64,000 nt of DNA from Chitinophagales bacterium (GTDB lineage Bacteria; Bacteroidota; Bacteroidia; Chitinophagales; UBA2359). The translations under genes were made by a program, and so were the position numbers. Where the stretch lies: contig JAWKLZ010000002.1 in the NCBI GenBank assembly GCA_041392475.1, positions 1,248,501 through 1,312,500 on the forward strand. Reading direction: 5' to 3'. Shown in pieces: positions 48,303 through 56,253 of this stretch (positions are counted from its first letter, which is position 1; each line of letters begins with the position of its first letter). The notes under the pieces were generated by a model. The model was given only the letters and a program-made list of their open reading frames with translations, was not told where the DNA came from and did not search any database.

Positions 48303-48801
48303 CTTGGTTTTGGAAAGTGAATAAAGAAAAAATAATTATAAAATAAATTAAAAATTGTTTTGTCGTTTTCGTGTCTTTTTAGGAATACGCCAAAACCCCT
48401 GAGAACAGTTTTGTTCACAAGAGTCGCAAAATAAACTAATAAATTGGAATTTTTGAAGCATATCTCTGAAAAAACTAAAATTACTCATTCAATTAGGTAC
48501 TATTTTTCTTGAAAAAGAACGCAGCCAGTATTTTGCTACGAAATATCATGCTATTATTATCCTTTTCAAGTTCAATTAGAAAAAAATGACAATAATTTTA
48601 CAAAAATAAAAAGATGTGTAATTAAACGTTTCTTAATGAAAACCAGAGAGAATAGAATCATACAGAAAGGGCATCCACCCAATTTGTTTTGGAATGTAAT
48701 AAATGTGGAGTCGTAAGAAAAAATAATTGTAGTGATGCAAAGGTAAGTATTTTCATCCAATTTGCAAGCAATACCTAAAAATATTTTTTCTTAGAAGAAA
48801 T
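48303..48801. other. 499-bp gap upstream of the giant adhesin gene
   Basis: No convincing gene is present. A 62-residue minus-strand frame at 48572-48760 has poor coding character. The gap should hold the adhesin promoter and a long leader; the only exact TAnnTTTG on the minus strand is at 48601-48608. AT-rich throughout, with no clear repeat. Confidence 0.5.
48601..48608 (-). promoter_or_regulatory. Weak candidate -7 element for the giant adhesin gene
   Basis: TATTTTTG on the minus strand fits TAnnTTTG but lies 300 bp before the start, and no -33 TTTG is at the right distance. If used, the mRNA leader would be about 290 nt. Confidence 0.28.
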
Positions 48802-49197
48802 TTATTTACAGTTATTGACAATTGCATCATACGTTGCTTTGAACTCAGCATGCTTGTCTTCTGCCAAGCGCTTCAATGTTGCATCATAGCTTTTTTGAAC
48901 CCTTGTATCACAACGCTCTTTATCAGAGTTAGCAATACAATTGCAGTAGGTTTTCCCCAAAGCTTCTGCTCGTTTCATCATCATAGATGTCACCTGTTCA
49001 TCTGTTTTTGCAGCTTTACGTGACTCTATTTCTTCCTTTTTTTCTGGAGAGAGAGTAGTTGCATCACCTGATGCGGGTGCCGCTGTTTTTGCAGGGGCAT
49101 TACTATCTGCCTTACCCGTAGTATCCGAGCTTTTACAACTCGTTCCTACACAGACGCTCAACAAAATACAAAAAATCAAAGAGAGATACTTTTTCAT
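48802..49197 (-). CDS. Small lipoprotein, Cys-containing, unknown function
   Basis: 131 residues from the ATG at 49197. It has a lipoprotein signal with Cys21 in VGTSC, a Ser/Ala/Pro-rich linker to about residue 50 and a helical C-terminal domain. Four cysteines there (CNC, then C in KERCDTR and C near the end) probably form two disulphides. I do not recognise the family. An excellent promoter precedes it. It lies upstream of the giant adhesin gene on the same strand but about 500 bp away, so co-transcription is unlikely. Confidence 0.72.
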   Translation of the reverse strand: MKKYLSLIFCILLSVCVGTSCKSSDTTGKADSNAPAKTAAPASGDATTLSPEKKEEIESRKAAKTDEQVTSMMMKRAEALGKTYCNCIANSDKERCDTRVQKSYDATLKRLAEDKHAEFKATYDAIVNNCK

Positions 49198-49286
49198 GTG
49201 TTTGTTTTTGAAATACTTCCTATACACTAGCAATAGACTAATAGAAGGATTTCTTTGTTAAGAAAATTATCTACTAAATTAAAGGA

Positions 49287-49319
49287 CAAAGATACGACCC
49301 TTCGCCATATTCCCACAAA
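49287..49319 (-). promoter_or_regulatory. Bacteroidota-type promoter of the small lipoprotein gene
   Basis: On the minus strand TTTG (49319-49316), a 21-bp spacer and TATCTTTG (49294-49287) match both consensus elements. Transcription would begin near 49283, giving a leader of about 85 nt. Confidence 0.78.
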
Positions 49320-49328
49320 GATTTGTAT

Positions 49329-49336
49329 TAAATTTG
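49329..49336 (+). promoter_or_regulatory. -7 element of the divergent lipoprotein gene
   Basis: TAAATTTG matches TAnnTTTG. It lies 22 bp before the ATG at 49358 and overlaps an in-frame TTG at 49334, which rules that TTG out as the start if this promoter is used. The -33 position is not a clear TTTG. Confidence 0.55.
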
Positions 49337-49357
49337 TGCTTCAAAAAACAAAATCTG

Positions 49358-49828
49358 ATGAAACAACCATTTTTTCTCCTATTTATATTCATGACAATGC
49401 TTCAATTTTCAGCTTGTCAATCTGATATATCCGCTCATTTGAATGGAACAAATTGGGAAGCCACAAATTTTTCGGTAACAATGCCGAGTTATCGAAGCAG
49501 CGACTCTTCTTATGTAAAAAAGGCTGACAAAAGCAATTGGGAAAGTGTTTTACAGGGAAAACCTTCAAAGTTGCACTTCAATAGTGATGGCTCTTACAGT
49601 GAAGAACACTTCAATCTAAATAACGACCTTATTCTAACCTATCAAGGAGCTTGGGAAATAACGGGTGACTCTATTATTTTCAATATTCAAAAACCTGCAA
49701 AAATCAAACATACTTACTTGATAAGTTTAGATGATGCCAAATCTACATTGCAGTTGTCCAGAACCTATGACCATGATAGAGACAAACAAGCGGACGATCA
49801 ACAGGTCGTGATTTATAAAAAACAATAA
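49358..49828 (+). CDS. Lipoprotein of unknown function
   Basis: 156 residues from the ATG at 49358. A lipoprotein signal ends at Cys20 (QFSAC). The rest is a small beta-rich domain with the pattern LNGTNWEATNF ... KLHFNSDGSYSEEHF ... LTYQGAWEITGDSIIFN ... LISLDDAKSTLQLSRTY, like the lipocalin-like folds of small Bacteroidota lipoproteins. The next lipoprotein gene starts 28 bp downstream, so the two are probably co-transcribed. Ligand unknown. Confidence 0.7.
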   Translation: MKQPFFLLFIFMTMLQFSACQSDISAHLNGTNWEATNFSVTMPSYRSSDSSYVKKADKSNWESVLQGKPSKLHFNSDGSYSEEHFNLNNDLILTYQGAWEITGDSIIFNIQKPAKIKHTYLISLDDAKSTLQLSRTYDHDRDKQADDQQVVIYKKQ

Positions 49829-49856
49829 GGATTGCCACTAAAAACGACGTAAACTT

Positions 49857-50519
49857 ATGAAGTCTATTCTACTTTCGCTAGTGCTATGCTCGGTTTTATT
49901 TGCTTGCCATAATAACTCTACAAAAGAAGATACGCATACAACAGATTATTCTGTAAGGGATCAAGCAGGGAATACCGAATGGCTTGCTATTCCAAACAAA
50001 AGTGTGGGTAAAATTACTCCCGATATGACCGAAGCCAACATCATTGAAGTCTATGGAAAAGAACAGGTAATACATGACAGTCTTCATGTAGGAGAAGGGT
50101 TTTTCATTCAATCTACTGTTGTTTTCCCCAATACGCCCAATGAACTGCGTATTGCATGGGAAGAGGAGAAAACCTTTGAAAAAATAGCTCGCATCATCGT
50201 TAAAAAAGAAAATGCGCAATGGCATACCCCCAATGGTTTGAAAATCGGTACTCCGCTTCAAAAAGTCATTGACCTCAATGGAGTACCCTTCAATTTTTGG
50301 GGCTTTGATTGGGACTATTCAGGCAGTGTGTCTTCATGGGAAGGCGGCAATTTTGATGGGCAAGGGATAGGTGTCCGATTATCATACGGCGTTGATATTC
50401 AAAACTTGGACCGACATGCTATTGAAGCAGTAGTGGGCGATCAAGAAGTTTCGAGTGCAGAACCCATTTTGAAGGATATGCAAGTCCGCGTATCAGAGAT
50501 GTTTTTCTATTTCCCTTAG
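49857..50519 (+). CDS. Lipoprotein of unknown function
   Basis: 220 residues with a lipoprotein signal ending at Cys17 (LFAC). The mature domain contains VGKITPDMTEANIIEVYGK and GLKIGTPLQKVIDLNG, two copies of a pattern also seen in small outer-membrane assembly (SmpA/BamE-like) domains: a Gly-[KT]-P/T turn followed by a helix. That resemblance is only suggestive. It is second in a two-gene lipoprotein unit. Confidence 0.65.
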   Translation: MKSILLSLVLCSVLFACHNNSTKEDTHTTDYSVRDQAGNTEWLAIPNKSVGKITPDMTEANIIEVYGKEQVIHDSLHVGEGFFIQSTVVFPNTPNELRIAWEEEKTFEKIARIIVKKENAQWHTPNGLKIGTPLQKVIDLNGVPFNFWGFDWDYSGSVSSWEGGNFDGQGIGVRLSYGVDIQNLDRHAIEAVVGDQEVSSAEPILKDMQVRVSEMFFYFP

Positions 50520-50595
50520 TTGATTACAGATTTTGTAGATTGCGCTGATTATTAAAAAACGATCTGCCTTATTATTTTAATTTTCACCTACTTAT

Positions 50596-51468
50596 ATGCA
50601 ATTCTCTACTTGGAAACAAACAGGTAAATACTTCACCTACAAAGAAAAACACTCTATTTTTTACCAAGAAGCAGGTACAGGTGAAGTGCTGATTTTGCTA
50701 CATGGTTTTCCGACTGCTTCATGGGATTGGCACAAAATCTGGCAACCTCTTTCAGAAAAATACCGCTTGATTGCTCCTGATTTCATTGGATTTGGCTATT
50801 CCGACAAACCTCAAAAATACAACTATTCGATTCACGATCAAGCAGATTTGATTGAAGCATTGGCAGCACATTTGGAACTGCAAAAGGTACATATTTTGGC
50901 ACACGATTATGGAGATACCGTTCTACAGGAATTATTGGCGAGAGACATTGACCGAAGAAAAGCAAACATTTCAACAGGTTTGCAGCTCCAAAGCATTGTG
51001 CTATTGAATGGTGGACTGTTTCCCGAAACACATTTGGCGAGGCCGATTCAAAAGGCATTATTGAGTCCTTTTGGTTTTATGCTGACTCCTTTTTTAAGCA
51101 AAAAAATGCTGCGAAAAACTTTTCACCAGATTTTTGGCAAAGAAACACCTCCGAGTGAAAAAGAAATGGATGAATTTTACACTTTGATGGACTTCAAAAA
51201 AGGGCAGCGAATTTTCCACAAATTGATTCATTATATGACCAATCGAATCCAACATCGAGAGCGTTGGGTAGCAGCACTTCAAAATTCTCCTGCTCCCATA
51301 CGAATCATTGATGGAGCAGCTGACCCTATTTCGGGTGAACACATGACCAAACGTTATACTGAATTGGTGGAGAACGCAGATATTGTTTTATTGAAGGAAA
51401 TCGGGCATTATCCCCAAACAGAAGCTCCCGAACGGGTTTTGGTTGCCTATTTGGAATTTCGCAAATAG
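50596..51468 (+). CDS. MEST/haloalkane-dehalogenase-like alpha/beta hydrolase
   Basis: A 290-residue alpha/beta hydrolase with an aspartate nucleophile: Asp104 in LAHDYGDT, as in epoxide hydrolases and haloalkane dehalogenases. The oxyanion block LLHGFPTASWDW is at 34-45 and the catalytic His lies in EIGHYPQTEAPE. The block AHDYGDTVLQELLAR closely resembles the MEST (PEG1) subfamily. Reaction unknown. It stands alone, convergent with a diacylglycerol-kinase-family gene. Confidence 0.83.
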   Translation: MQFSTWKQTGKYFTYKEKHSIFYQEAGTGEVLILLHGFPTASWDWHKIWQPLSEKYRLIAPDFIGFGYSDKPQKYNYSIHDQADLIEALAAHLELQKVHILAHDYGDTVLQELLARDIDRRKANISTGLQLQSIVLLNGGLFPETHLARPIQKALLSPFGFMLTPFLSKKMLRKTFHQIFGKETPPSEKEMDEFYTLMDFKKGQRIFHKLIHYMTNRIQHRERWVAALQNSPAPIRIIDGAADPISGEHMTKRYTELVENADIVLLKEIGHYPQTEAPERVLVAYLEFRK

Positions 51469-51511
51469 GCACACACACTTAATGTTTAATTTTAATATTA
51501 TTTCCAGCCCT

Positions 51512-52432
51512 CTATCGCAATACCTTCAACATCTTCGGTAAAATCTCAAATTGAAGTGGAGCAAAACCCAACAATTCTCCATCGGCTTGTACATATAGGA
51601 GCGTTTTACCTGTTGCTTCAATGGAAATTTGGGTTGTTTGAAAATATTTCACCTTATGAAAGTGAATAAAACTGCCATCATACAAACCATTGAGTTGCCC
51701 TAAAACCTCCATTTTACTGGCTTTTTCGATGAAGGTGACATCAAAAAGGCCGTCATCTAATACAGCATTAGGAACAACTTTCATACCACTACCCAAATAT
51801 TTACCAATCCCTACATTGAGCATAAAAATAGGTGTATCGGACTGAAATGAACCGCTTTGCAGTTGTATGGGTATATTTTGAAAAGAAACAATCCCCTTCA
51901 ACAACTCCCAAAAATAAGTAAATTGACCAAATCGTTTGAGGGATTTACCCATCCGATAGGCAACATACCCGTCAAAACCTGCTCCTGCTACATTGATAAA
52001 ATACCGATGTTCTTGCTCCTTATACTGATTCATAAATGTAACCAAACCAATATCCTGCAAAAAGGTAGTGCCATTTTGTAGAATATGAATAGCTGCTTCA
52101 AGCTCAGAAGGAATCTCCAAACTGCGAATCCAATCATTGCCTGTTCCAACGGGAATGACTGCAAAAGTAATCTCAGTAGAAGCTACAATCGTCTGATTCA
52201 TGATGCCATTCGCCACCTCGTGAAAAGTGCCATCGCCCCCAACAGCCAATATATGGCGGCTACCTGTTTCAATGAGTTGCTGAGTGAGTTTGCTTGCATG
52301 ACCTGCCGATTGGGTAAATGCCGTTTGGTGGAAGATGTTTTTTTGTTGTAGCAAAGGAGCAATTTTTTGATGCCATTGTTTTTCGGCTTTGCCACCTCCA
52401 GCCGTAGGGTTGATGATTACAGACCAGTTCAT
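51512..52432 (-). CDS. Diacylglycerol/lipid kinase family protein (YegS-like)
   Basis: A 306-residue soluble lipid kinase. The start MNWSVIINPTAGGGKA and the nucleotide-binding GGDGT at 65-69 (ILAVGGDGTFHEV) define the DAGK catalytic family. PVGTGNDWIRSL and the C-terminal VQADGELLGFAP block complete it. Members phosphorylate diacylglycerol, sphingoid bases or similar lipids at the membrane. It lies directly downstream, on the minus strand, of the tandem small-RNA array. Confidence 0.9.
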   Translation of the reverse strand: MNWSVIINPTAGGGKAEKQWHQKIAPLLQQKNIFHQTAFTQSAGHASKLTQQLIETGSRHILAVGGDGTFHEVANGIMNQTIVASTEITFAVIPVGTGNDWIRSLEIPSELEAAIHILQNGTTFLQDIGLVTFMNQYKEQEHRYFINVAGAGFDGYVAYRMGKSLKRFGQFTYFWELLKGIVSFQNIPIQLQSGSFQSDTPIFMLNVGIGKYLGSGMKVVPNAVLDDGLFDVTFIEKASKMEVLGQLNGLYDGSFIHFHKVKYFQTTQISIEATGKTLLYVQADGELLGFAPLQFEILPKMLKVLR

Positions 52433-52580
52433 GTGTTGTGGATGAATAATAAATCAATGATGAGGCAAGTTAAGAAATCCAAGAATAAATTGGGGCGACT
52501 AACAAAAGAAAGAGGTTAAATTTGATAGGATTGTATGGATAATCAAGTGGGATTTACGATATGCGGTAAGGAAATGGCAT

Positions 52581-52688
52581 AAAAAAAGTTGGTAGTTCCA
52601 AGCCACTGAAAACTACCAACTTTAGAAAAAAATGTGTGTTTGTTAAAATCCAAGCATCTACAACTTAAACTATCATGTCGTTGTGATG
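52581..52688 (-). ncRNA. Putative small RNA, array copy 1
   Basis: Reads on the minus strand as a complete small-RNA gene of about 108 nt. The promoter element TATATTTG (52699-52692) is followed after 3 bp by a 5' hairpin (CATCACAAC with GTTGTAGATG, one bulged A), a single-stranded linker and a 12-bp terminator stem (52585-52596 with 52612-52623). Seven T follow on the minus strand. The expected start point, about 4 bp from the -7 element, coincides with the first base of the hairpin. No usable reading frame: the two ATGs inside give peptides of 3 and 4 residues. Confidence 0.72.
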
Positions 52689-52691
52689 GTG

Positions 52692-52781
52692 CAAATATAC
52701 TGCATTTTGGGCAGTCATTTATTCTGTTTTCGATAAGTGGCAGTTTTGTGATGATATGAGGCAGAAATGTTCGATTTTCGG
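52692..52781 (-). promoter_or_regulatory. Promoter region of small-RNA copy 1
   Basis: The -7 element TATATTTG is at 52699-52692. TTATCGAAAA (52736-52727) and CCGAAAATCGAAC (52781-52769) lie upstream. Their near edges are 28 and 70 bp from the -7 element, the same as in the other three copies. Confidence 0.65.
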
Positions 52782-52872
52782 TTCTATAGAAATCGTAAGT
52801 TAATGTACCTGATATAGTGATTTGATTTGGGGAGGTATCTGTAAGTAAAGATTTGAGGAAACGTATGGGTAT

Positions 52873-52980
52873 AAAAAAAGTTGGTAGTCCCAAGCCACTG
52901 AAAACTACCAACTTTAGAAAAAAATGTGTGTTTGTTAAAATCCAAGCATCTACAACTTAAACTATCATGTCGTTGTGATG
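52873..52980 (-). ncRNA. Putative small RNA, array copy 2
   Basis: 108 nt with the same parts as copy 1. The promoter element TATATTTG is at 52991-52984, the 5' hairpin starts at 52980, and the terminator stem is 52877-52888 with 52904-52915 followed by seven T on the minus strand. It differs from copy 1 by one base in the transcript, in the terminator loop. Confidence 0.72.
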
Positions 52981-52983
52981 GTG

Positions 52984-53073
52984 CAAATATACTGCATGTT
53001 GGGCAATCATTTATTCTGTTTTCGATAAGTGGCAGTTTTGTGATGATATGAGGCAGAAATGTTCGATTTTCGG
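52984..53073 (-). promoter_or_regulatory. Promoter region of small-RNA copy 2
   Basis: The -7 element TATATTTG is at 52991-52984. Upstream boxes TTATCGAAAA (53028-53019) and CCGAAAATCGAAC (53073-53061) have the same spacing as in copy 1. Confidence 0.65.
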
Positions 53074-53150
53074 TTCTATAGAAATCGTAAGTTAATGTAA
53101 CTGATTTAGTGAATTATTTGTAAGTAAGATTTGAGCAGACATATGGGCAT

Positions 53151-53258
53151 AAAAAAAGTTGGTAGTCCCAAGCCACTGAAAACTACCAACTTTAAAAAAA
53201 GTGTGTTTGTTAATTTAATCCAAACATCTACAACTTAAACTATCATATCATTGTGATG
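53151..53258 (-). ncRNA. Putative small RNA, array copy 3
   Basis: A diverged copy. The -7 element reads TATCTTTG (53269-53262), which differs from copies 1 and 2 only at a position free in the consensus. In the 5' hairpin a C-to-T change turns a C-G pair into a U-G wobble, so pairing is kept. The terminator stem is unchanged (53155-53166 with 53182-53193). The linker is altered and the stem-loop sequence is not. Confidence 0.7.
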
Positions 53259-53261
53259 GTA

Positions 53262-53351
53262 CAAAGATACCGTATGTTGGACGGTCATTTATTTCGTTTT
53301 CGATAGGTGGTAACTTTTTAAAGATAAAAGGTAAAAATGTTCGATTTTTGG
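53262..53351 (-). promoter_or_regulatory. Promoter region of small-RNA copy 3
   Basis: The -7 element TATCTTTG is at 53269-53262. The upstream boxes at 53306-53297 (one change, CTATCGAAAA) and 53351-53339 keep the 28- and 70-bp spacing and the ATCGAA cores. Confidence 0.62.
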
Positions 53352-53420
53352 TTTTGTAGAAATTGAATCACAGGTCAACGCCTTTGATGTAGAGGTTTGA
53401 TTTGAGGAGACGATAGGTAC

Positions 53421-53531
53421 AAAAAAAGTTGGTAATCCCAAGCCATTGAAAACTACCAACTCTAGAAAAAAATGTGTGTTTGTTAAAATTACCCAAGCAT
53501 CTACAACTTAAACTATCATGTCGTTGTGATG
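53421..53531 (-). ncRNA. Putative small RNA, array copy 4
   Basis: The most diverged copy, about 111 nt because of three extra bases in the linker. The promoter element TATATTTG (53542-53535) and the 5' hairpin (from 53531) are intact. The terminator stem has two weakened pairs (G-C to A-C and A-T to A-C) but keeps a 7-bp core and the T-run. It may be weaker or decaying. Confidence 0.62.
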
Positions 53532-53534
53532 ATG

Positions 53535-53624
53535 CAAATATAAACACTTGTGAAGGATTGCCTGTTTTGTTTTCGATAAACGGTAGCTTTGCCGAGATGC
53601 ATGGTAAAAGCGTTCGATTTTCGG
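53535..53624 (-). promoter_or_regulatory. Promoter region of small-RNA copy 4
   Basis: The -7 element TATATTTG is at 53542-53535. TTATCGAAAA (53579-53570) and CCGAAAATCGAAC (53624-53612) keep the exact 28- and 70-bp spacing, although the sequence between them is largely different from copies 1-3. Confidence 0.62.
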
Positions 53625-53751
53625 TTTTTGTGAAGTTCAAAAAAATGACTGACTGTGACACCTAACTATAAAGAGAAGGTCATATGTCGAAAATATCAGG
53701 AGTGATTTTTGCCTGTAATAGCTTAATCAGTCTAAAAATAAATGGTTTTAT

Positions 53752-56187
53752 ATGAGAGGGATAAATTTTACTTCTAAAACAATCAGTTGTTTCTTGTTTT
53801 TTTTATTGTCAATGAGCATTGTAGCTCAAACAGATAAAACCACTGTTCCACAGGTAGAACTCATTAGCAAAAAACCTGCAACTATTTTTACCCAAACTAT
53901 TCGAGGACAGGTAATAGACCAATCTACGGGTTTTCCTCTTATTGGAGCAACAGTGAGCGTATTGCCAAGCAAACCATTGCAAGGAACGACTACAAATGCG
54001 GATGGGTATTTTGAATTGAAGGAAGTAGCCGTAGGGCGTTATCGTTTGAAGGTCAGTTTTATTGGTTATGAAGATTTTATTGTACCTGAATTACTCGTCA
54101 CAAAAGGTAAACAAGTGGTACAAAACGTAGAAATGATAGCCAACCCTTACGACTTGGAAACGATTACCATTGCAGCAATGACCTCACCATCTGCTATTTA
54201 CACAACTCCTGCCATTACCGTCGAAAAAACACGCCGATTTCCTGCCACTTTTTTTGACCCAGCTCGTGTGATCATGGCCTACCCTGGAGTCATCAATACC
54301 AACGATCAAGCAAACAATATGACCGTTCGAGGCAATTCTCCAAACGGTGTTTTGTGGCGATTGGAAGGAGTAGATATTGTGAATCCCAATCACTTGAGCA
54401 ATGCAGGAACATTTGACGATCGAGCGACTCAAAATGGAGGCGGAGTCAATATTTTGAGTGCTCAAATGCTGGACGATTCTCGTTTTTTGATGGGTGCTTT
54501 GCCTGCCGATTTTGGAAATGTCCAATCGGGGATAATGGATATGCGGCTCAGAGATGGCAACAATGAACAAAGTGAATTTATGAATCAAATTGGATTAATT
54601 GGAGTTGATTTTGCAGCCGAAGCTCCACTCGGTAAGGGCAAAAAAAGCAGCTATTTAGCCAACTACCGTTTTTCGACCATTGGTTTACTTTCGGCCTTGG
54701 GCGTACAATTGGGCGATGAAGACATTACCTTTCAAGACCTATCTTTTAAGTTGTCTTTTCCGCTTCAAAAATCGGGTAAACTCAGCGTTTTTGGCTTTGG
54801 AGGTTTGAACAGCAATGTGTTTCAGGCAGAGCGAGATTCTACTATTTGGGAGTTTGAAAAAGACCGACAAGACATCCGATTTGACAGCAAAGTGGGCGCA
54901 CTTGGAATAAATTATCACAAACCTTTGTCCGACAAAGTCCAGTTGAAGGTCAGCAGTGTCTATTCTATTGCAGACAATGAACGCAGTGCCGACATTTTGA
55001 AGGGAAGCGACTACACTCCAAATGACCTTGGGAAAGACAACCAAAAACTTGGCTTGTGGTCTTCAAAGGCTGAGGCAGATATTCCCCTAAACCCCAAACA
55101 TCAATTCAAAATCACTACTTTATTCAACCATTACGATTTCAATTATTTCTCAACACAGGGTACATTTTCAGATATTCCTCTTGAAAAAGTCACTGCAAAT
55201 GGTCAACTTCAAACCGTACAGTCTTCGCTGCAATGGTTGGCAAACATTGCCCCTTCGATTGGCTTCAATGCAGGTGTGAATATCCATACTTTTGTAGGAG
55301 ATGCCTTCAATAGGAATGCGTCTATTGAACCGAGGTTTGCATTGAAGTGGCAAGCCGCTCCAAAAAGTGATGTGGTTTTGGCGTATGGTCAGCGCAGTCA
55401 AATGCAATTGTTCGGCACATATTTTTCGAGCATCACCGACCAACTCGGCAATACAACGCAACCTAATGAAGGCTTGGACTTCACCAAATCCCGCAACTAT
55501 TCACTTGCTTACACTCAGCAATTATCAGAAAGTCAGTTACTTCGGATAGAATCCTATTACCAAGACTTGTACGATGTGCCTATTTCACAGACTGCCAACA
55601 GTTTTTCGGCATTGAATCTGATTGACGGGTTTGTGGACGAGGCTTTGGTGAATGGCGGAACGGGTGAAAACTATGGAGTTGAGGTAAGTTTGGAGAAATT
55701 CTTTTCAGATAACTGGTACTATTTGGTGGGCGGAACTTGGTACGAATCAAAATATGTGGGTTCGGACGGCATCAAACGTGATACCCGCTTCAATGGCAAT
55801 TACAATTTTAACCTCACAACAGGCAAAGAATTTCCGTGGCATCGAAAGGGAAAAGATCGGGTTTTGAGTATCAATGCGGCATTTACATATGCAGGTGGAT
55901 TTCGAGATACCCCGATTGATGTCGCCACTTCAATGGCTGCCGAAAAAACGATTTACCAACAAACCGAGGCTTTCACCATCCAAATGGAAGACTACTACAA
56001 AATGGATCTTCGGGTAGCGATTCGCCGCAACAAAGCGAGTTCTTCAAGGGTTTTGGCTTTGGATATCCAAAATGTGAGCAACCACGAAAACATTGCGTTT
56101 CAGTATTTTGACGTGCAGAAAGGTGAGATTGTAACCAAAAGACAATTGGGAATCATTCCGATATTGAGTTGGAGGATAGAGTTTTAG
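53752..56187 (+). CDS. TonB-dependent receptor with carboxypeptidase-like N-terminal domain
   Basis: An 811-residue outer-membrane receptor. It has a signal peptide (1-25), a CarboxypepD_reg-like domain at about 48-130 (GQVIDQSTGFPLIGATVSVLP, then NADGYFELKEVAVGRYRLKVS), a plug at about 155-260 (MTVRGNSPNGVLWRLEGVDI) and a barrel to the C-terminal Phe. It lacks a SusD partner, so it is not a typical polysaccharide-utilisation locus. Substrate unknown. The tandem small-RNA array lies immediately upstream on the opposite strand, reading away from it. Confidence 0.88.
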   Translation: MRGINFTSKTISCFLFFLLSMSIVAQTDKTTVPQVELISKKPATIFTQTIRGQVIDQSTGFPLIGATVSVLPSKPLQGTTTNADGYFELKEVAVGRYRLKVSFIGYEDFIVPELLVTKGKQVVQNVEMIANPYDLETITIAAMTSPSAIYTTPAITVEKTRRFPATFFDPARVIMAYPGVINTNDQANNMTVRGNSPNGVLWRLEGVDIVNPNHLSNAGTFDDRATQNGGGVNILSAQMLDDSRFLMGALPADFGNVQSGIMDMRLRDGNNEQSEFMNQIGLIGVDFAAEAPLGKGKKSSYLANYRFSTIGLLSALGVQLGDEDITFQDLSFKLSFPLQKSGKLSVFGFGGLNSNVFQAERDSTIWEFEKDRQDIRFDSKVGALGINYHKPLSDKVQLKVSSVYSIADNERSADILKGSDYTPNDLGKDNQKLGLWSSKAEADIPLNPKHQFKITTLFNHYDFNYFSTQGTFSDIPLEKVTANGQLQTVQSSLQWLANIAPSIGFNAGVNIHTFVGDAFNRNASIEPRFALKWQAAPKSDVVLAYGQRSQMQLFGTYFSSITDQLGNTTQPNEGLDFTKSRNYSLAYTQQLSESQLLRIESYYQDLYDVPISQTANSFSALNLIDGFVDEALVNGGTGENYGVEVSLEKFFSDNWYYLVGGTWYESKYVGSDGIKRDTRFNGNYNFNLTTGKEFPWHRKGKDRVLSINAAFTYAGGFRDTPIDVATSMAAEKTIYQQTEAFTIQMEDYYKMDLRVAIRRNKASSSRVLALDIQNVSNHENIAFQYFDVQKGEIVTKRQLGIIPILSWRIEF

Positions 56188-56212
56188 TTTGGAGAGTAGA
56201 AAATTTTTGTAC

Positions 56213-56253
56213 GATATTTTTATTTGTATGTTCCAAACATACAGTAAAATATC
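56213..56253. terminator. Long two-part hairpin between convergent genes
   Basis: GATATTTT (56213-56220) pairs with AAAATATC (56246-56253), and inside it TGTATGTT (56225-56232) pairs with AACATACA (56236-56243), with small unpaired bulges between. It lies between the TonB receptor gene and the minus-strand gene ending at 56252, so it can serve both strands. Confidence 0.6.

Larger units (their letters stand above)
52581..53664 (-). repeat. Fourfold tandem array (periods 292, 278, 270 bp) of small-RNA units
   Basis: Four head-to-tail copies start at 52581, 52873, 53151 and 53421. Copies 1 and 2 are almost identical for about 230 bp; copies 3 and 4 have diverged. Conservation is concentrated in a hairpin-plus-T-run block, a CATC...GATG hairpin block, a TAnnTTTG element and two ATCGAA boxes. 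The remaining spacer varies in length and sequence. Strand is given for the inferred transcription. Confidence 0.9.

Noticed and set aside
48572..48760. 62-residue minus-strand frame upstream of the adhesin gene
   Set aside because: AT-rich Phe/Ile/Leu-rich frame with no ribosome site, promoter or family resemblance.
52543..53661. Protein frames of 122 and 97 residues across the tandem array
   Set aside because: The two share residues only because the DNA repeats. Copies 2 and 3 do not keep the frame, and conservation follows hairpins and promoter boxes instead of codons.
52581..53664. CRISPR-like array
   Set aside because: The repeat period is 270-292 bp, far too long, and no cas gene is nearby.
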